This document shows, piece by piece, positions 23,899 through 25,801 of a stretch of DNA of 25,801 nucleotides (position 1 is its first letter; each line of letters starts with the position of its first letter). This DNA comes from Phil1 sp963643205 (GTDB lineage Bacteria > Bacillota > Clostridia > Christensenellales > CAG-138). The DNA lies in contig CAVIJJ010000023.1 in NCBI GenBank assembly GCA_963643205.1, forward strand, positions 1 to 25,801, in the 5' to 3' direction. A model generated the notes under the pieces. The model was given only the letters and a program-made list of their open reading frames with translations. It was not told the origin of the DNA and made no database searches. A program made the translations under genes and the position numbers.

Positions 23899-25593
23899 TT
23901 ATTTGACCGTATAGCTTGTAGCACTGACTACATAAGCGCCATTGCTGTCCGTCGTACCGCCGGAAACAACGCTTTCTTTATTAGCCATGTCGTTAAGCTT
24001 GATTGCGCCAGCAGCGCCCTGGAAGGTGCCACCGGTGATTGTCAGATTGGTGTAGCTTGCAGTTGCATCCTTTGCATTTCCTTTATCCGTACTTACAGAA
24101 ATGCACTCGAGAAGGCCATAGCTGTTCTCACTGATGAATGTACCACCGCTGATGGTAACATCAAGCTTCTTCGGGCAGTTATCAGCCTCGTCGCTTACCA
24201 AGCAGATGGCAGCACCGGAATTCTTGTTATAGCTATACGGACCTTCGGCAGGATCGTTTTTAGCGTCCGTCGATTTATATGTACCGCCGGTTATGTTAAC
24301 AATACCGCTCTTGAACATCAGAGCATTGCCACTTGTGGCAAAGCCTTCTGTTGTAGATGTACTCGTTGTTATAATATCTCCTGCCAAATTCCACTTCGCA
24401 TATCCGGCTGCGGCGATACCGGAACCATATGCAGTTATCTTAGAAGTTTTGCTCAAAGTGATTTCGGGAACATTTCCTGTTGCCTGAACAAATTCCCAAT
24501 CAAGCTTAATACCTTCGTTTATAGCATTAAGTGTTCCGTTTACAATCACCTTTACACCATATTCCTGGGTTTTGTTTTGGTCATACGAAATAGCAATACA
24601 AGTATCAGCCTTAATTGTTATATCCTTACCAACAACAAGCTTGGTATAGTCTTCGGCGTTGGGATCAGACGAGCCAACCACATATACAGCAGGTGTAGTT
24701 CCTTTGGGACTCGAGATTGTTCCCTCGCCCGTCAACTCAAGCGTTCCGGCTTTAACCAATATGTAGTTATCTTCAGCCAAAGTGATGGTGTGGCCGTTCA
24801 TGTCAATAACTACTCGGTTGCCTTCGCTCTGAATCATACCTATTGCAGTAGCATCAATGTCAGCCGTCAGCTTAATGCCGGTCGGTGCATCAGCAGTAGC
24901 AGCTTTCTTAGCAGCCGCGAGCTCTTCGAATGTGCCTACCTCAACCCAGCTTGTAATTGGATAATCTGCGTTTTCGTCATAGGTGTTATTATAGCTGTCG
25001 TACTCATAAGTAAACTGAGTGGCTGCTACGGTTATGCCGATACCTTCGATAGAAAGATTCTGATACTCGTTACCGGCATCTTCCTTCATGTGGCCGGAAA
25101 TGGTGATAGGAGCAGTTTCTATTGTTTCGTATCCTTCAGCTGTTTCACCATCGGGCAGAAGAACGCCTTCCCAATTTTCCACAGGAGTCGGCTCGGCCTC
25201 GCCCTTCTTTATAGTAAATTCGATAGCTTCAAGAAGCTTTGCATCGCCATCAACACCATTGATGGTAACCTTGTATTTGAGCGCAAGATTGCCCTTGTTG
25301 ACAATCTTGAAAGAGTTGAGATCAAATGTTACACCGGGTTCCCAGAGGATCTCTTCATCTTCATGGCCTTCCGCCTTCTTAAAGTTCAAGGATTTTCCTT
25401 CAAGGGTATTGCCATTTTCATCAACTATGTCAATATCCAGAGTACCGGACTGAATCTTGTTCACCGCAGTTGTCGCAGTATCGGTGAACCACGCGAAGGT
25501 CGTGCCAACCAGCATTGCGGTGCACATAAGAATTGCAAATGCACTTGTGAGCAATGCGCGTTTGGTCTTTTTGCTCTTAGAGATCTTTGTCAT
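23899..25593 (-). CDS. TasA/camelysin-like secreted protein with beta-helix repeats
   Basis: A 564-residue protein. The basic N-terminus and hydrophobic segment (about 13-33) end in TTFAWFTDTATT, the classic SipW-dependent signal of the TasA/camelysin group. Residues about 45-200 are the TasA-like beta domain (SGTLDIDIVDENG, WEPGVTFDLNSFKIVNKGN). Residues about 215-560 carry right-handed beta-helix type repeats: NGHTITL, GTLELTGEGTI, VNITGGTY, VTISGGTF and LTITGGTF. Most such proteins are extracellular and form fibres or matrix; no catalytic residues are evident. GGAG lies upstream of the ATG. The stop of a related upstream gene lies only 80 bases away, so they probably form one operon. No sortase motif is seen. 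A SipW peptidase gene is expected nearby but is not in the window. Confidence 0.85.
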   Translation of the reverse strand: MTKISKSKKTKRALLTSAFAILMCTAMLVGTTFAWFTDTATTAVNKIQSGTLDIDIVDENGNTLEGKSLNFKKAEGHEDEEILWEPGVTFDLNSFKIVNKGNLALKYKVTINGVDGDAKLLEAIEFTIKKGEAEPTPVENWEGVLLPDGETAEGYETIETAPITISGHMKEDAGNEYQNLSIEGIGITVAATQFTYEYDSYNNTYDENADYPITSWVEVGTFEELAAAKKAATADAPTGIKLTADIDATAIGMIQSEGNRVVIDMNGHTITLAEDNYILVKAGTLELTGEGTISSPKGTTPAVYVVGSSDPNAEDYTKLVVGKDITIKADTCIAISYDQNKTQEYGVKVIVNGTLNAINEGIKLDWEFVQATGNVPEITLSKTSKITAYGSGIAAAGYAKWNLAGDIITTSTSTTEGFATSGNALMFKSGIVNITGGTYKSTDAKNDPAEGPYSYNKNSGAAICLVSDEADNCPKKLDVTISGGTFISENSYGLLECISVSTDKGNAKDATASYTNLTITGGTFQGAAGAIKLNDMANKESVVSGGTTDSNGAYVVSATSYTVK

Positions 25594-25633
25594 TGTTTGC
25601 TCTCCTTCCTTAAACTATAAATTTGGTTGTGGA

Positions 25634-25676
25634 TGCCCCTCCGCCACGAGGGCGGAGAGGACTTGGAAATTGATTA
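25634..25676. repeat. GC-rich hairpin repeat, copy 2
   Basis: This has the same blocks as 23829-23874 (TGCCCCTCCGCC, a 5-base loop, GGCGGAGAGGACTTGGAAA, TTGATTA). The TTA at its right end is the stop codon of the partial gene at 25674, so the hairpin begins directly behind that coding sequence. Confidence 0.8.
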
Positions 25677-25801
25677 ATTAGACCACGCAGTGCCGTCTAC
25701 GGTTACATTCGTTGCATTAACAGATGTCGTACCGGTGTAATTGCTTTCGCCGTCAACAACGATGCTGTTGCTGCCAACCACATTGGTAATTGCAACATTG
25801 T
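25674..25801 (-). CDS. C-terminal end of an upstream surface protein (partial)
   Basis: Forty-one codons are open from the right edge to a TAA stop at 25676-25674. The residues are Asn/Thr/Val/Ser-rich (NVAITNVV, VDGESNYTGTTSVNATN), typical of the last turns of a beta-helix or adhesin-like protein. Its position, direction and the hairpin behind it match the TasA-like gene that follows 80 bases later, so it is probably another member of the same tandem set. The N-terminus lies outside the window. Confidence 0.65.
   Translation of the reverse strand, partial: NVAITNVVGSNSIVVDGESNYTGTTSVNATNVTVDGTAWSN

Overview
The window looks like a chromosomal segment of a monoderm, low-to-mid GC Clostridia-type Firmicute, probably an uncultured gut lineage. 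The evidence is strong AGGAGG-type ribosome binding sites, a lipobox on PstS, a sortase-type C-terminal signal, TasA/SipW-type signal sequences ending in AWF, a PerR-rubrerythrin pair, and the clostridial gene order pstSCAB-phoU-regulator-kinase. The exact genus cannot be read from the sequence.

Layout. Positions 1-7366 (minus) are one uninterrupted reading frame of at least 2455 codons that runs off the left edge. It encodes a giant secreted protein with about eight Ig-like modules separated by aromatic-rich modules. Positions 7546-13986 (minus) are a seven-gene phosphate operon: pstS, pstC, pstA, pstB, phoU, a PhoB/PhoP-type regulator and a PhoR-type kinase. It has Pho-box-like direct repeats upstream and a terminator at the end. 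Positions 14181-15154 (minus) hold perR and rubrerythrin behind a sigma-A promoter that overlaps a perfect palindrome. Positions 15388-15921 (minus) hold a small double zinc-ribbon protein preceded by a roughly 227-nt highly structured leader or ncRNA. Positions 15991-16560 (minus) encode a YwlG/TIGR01440 protein. Positions 16883-20167 (minus) encode a wall-anchored protein with two C39-like peptidase units, the second lacking its catalytic residues. Positions 20505-22760 (plus) hold a dipeptide epimerase and an aldo/keto reductase with two Fe-S cysteine clusters. From 22922 to the right edge (minus) lies a tandem set of TasA/camelysin-like surface proteins, including the end of a third gene cut by the window.

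How the parts fit together. The phosphate operon senses and imports phosphate. perR-rbr is a peroxide-response pair. The giant protein, the C39 protein and the TasA-like set are all exported and make up about half of the window, as expected of a host-associated cell that invests in its surface. The points most worth a second look are the structured RNA before the zinc-ribbon gene, the tandem active/dead C39 protein, the recombination-prone repeats in the giant gene, and the hairpin repeats that follow the TasA-like genes.
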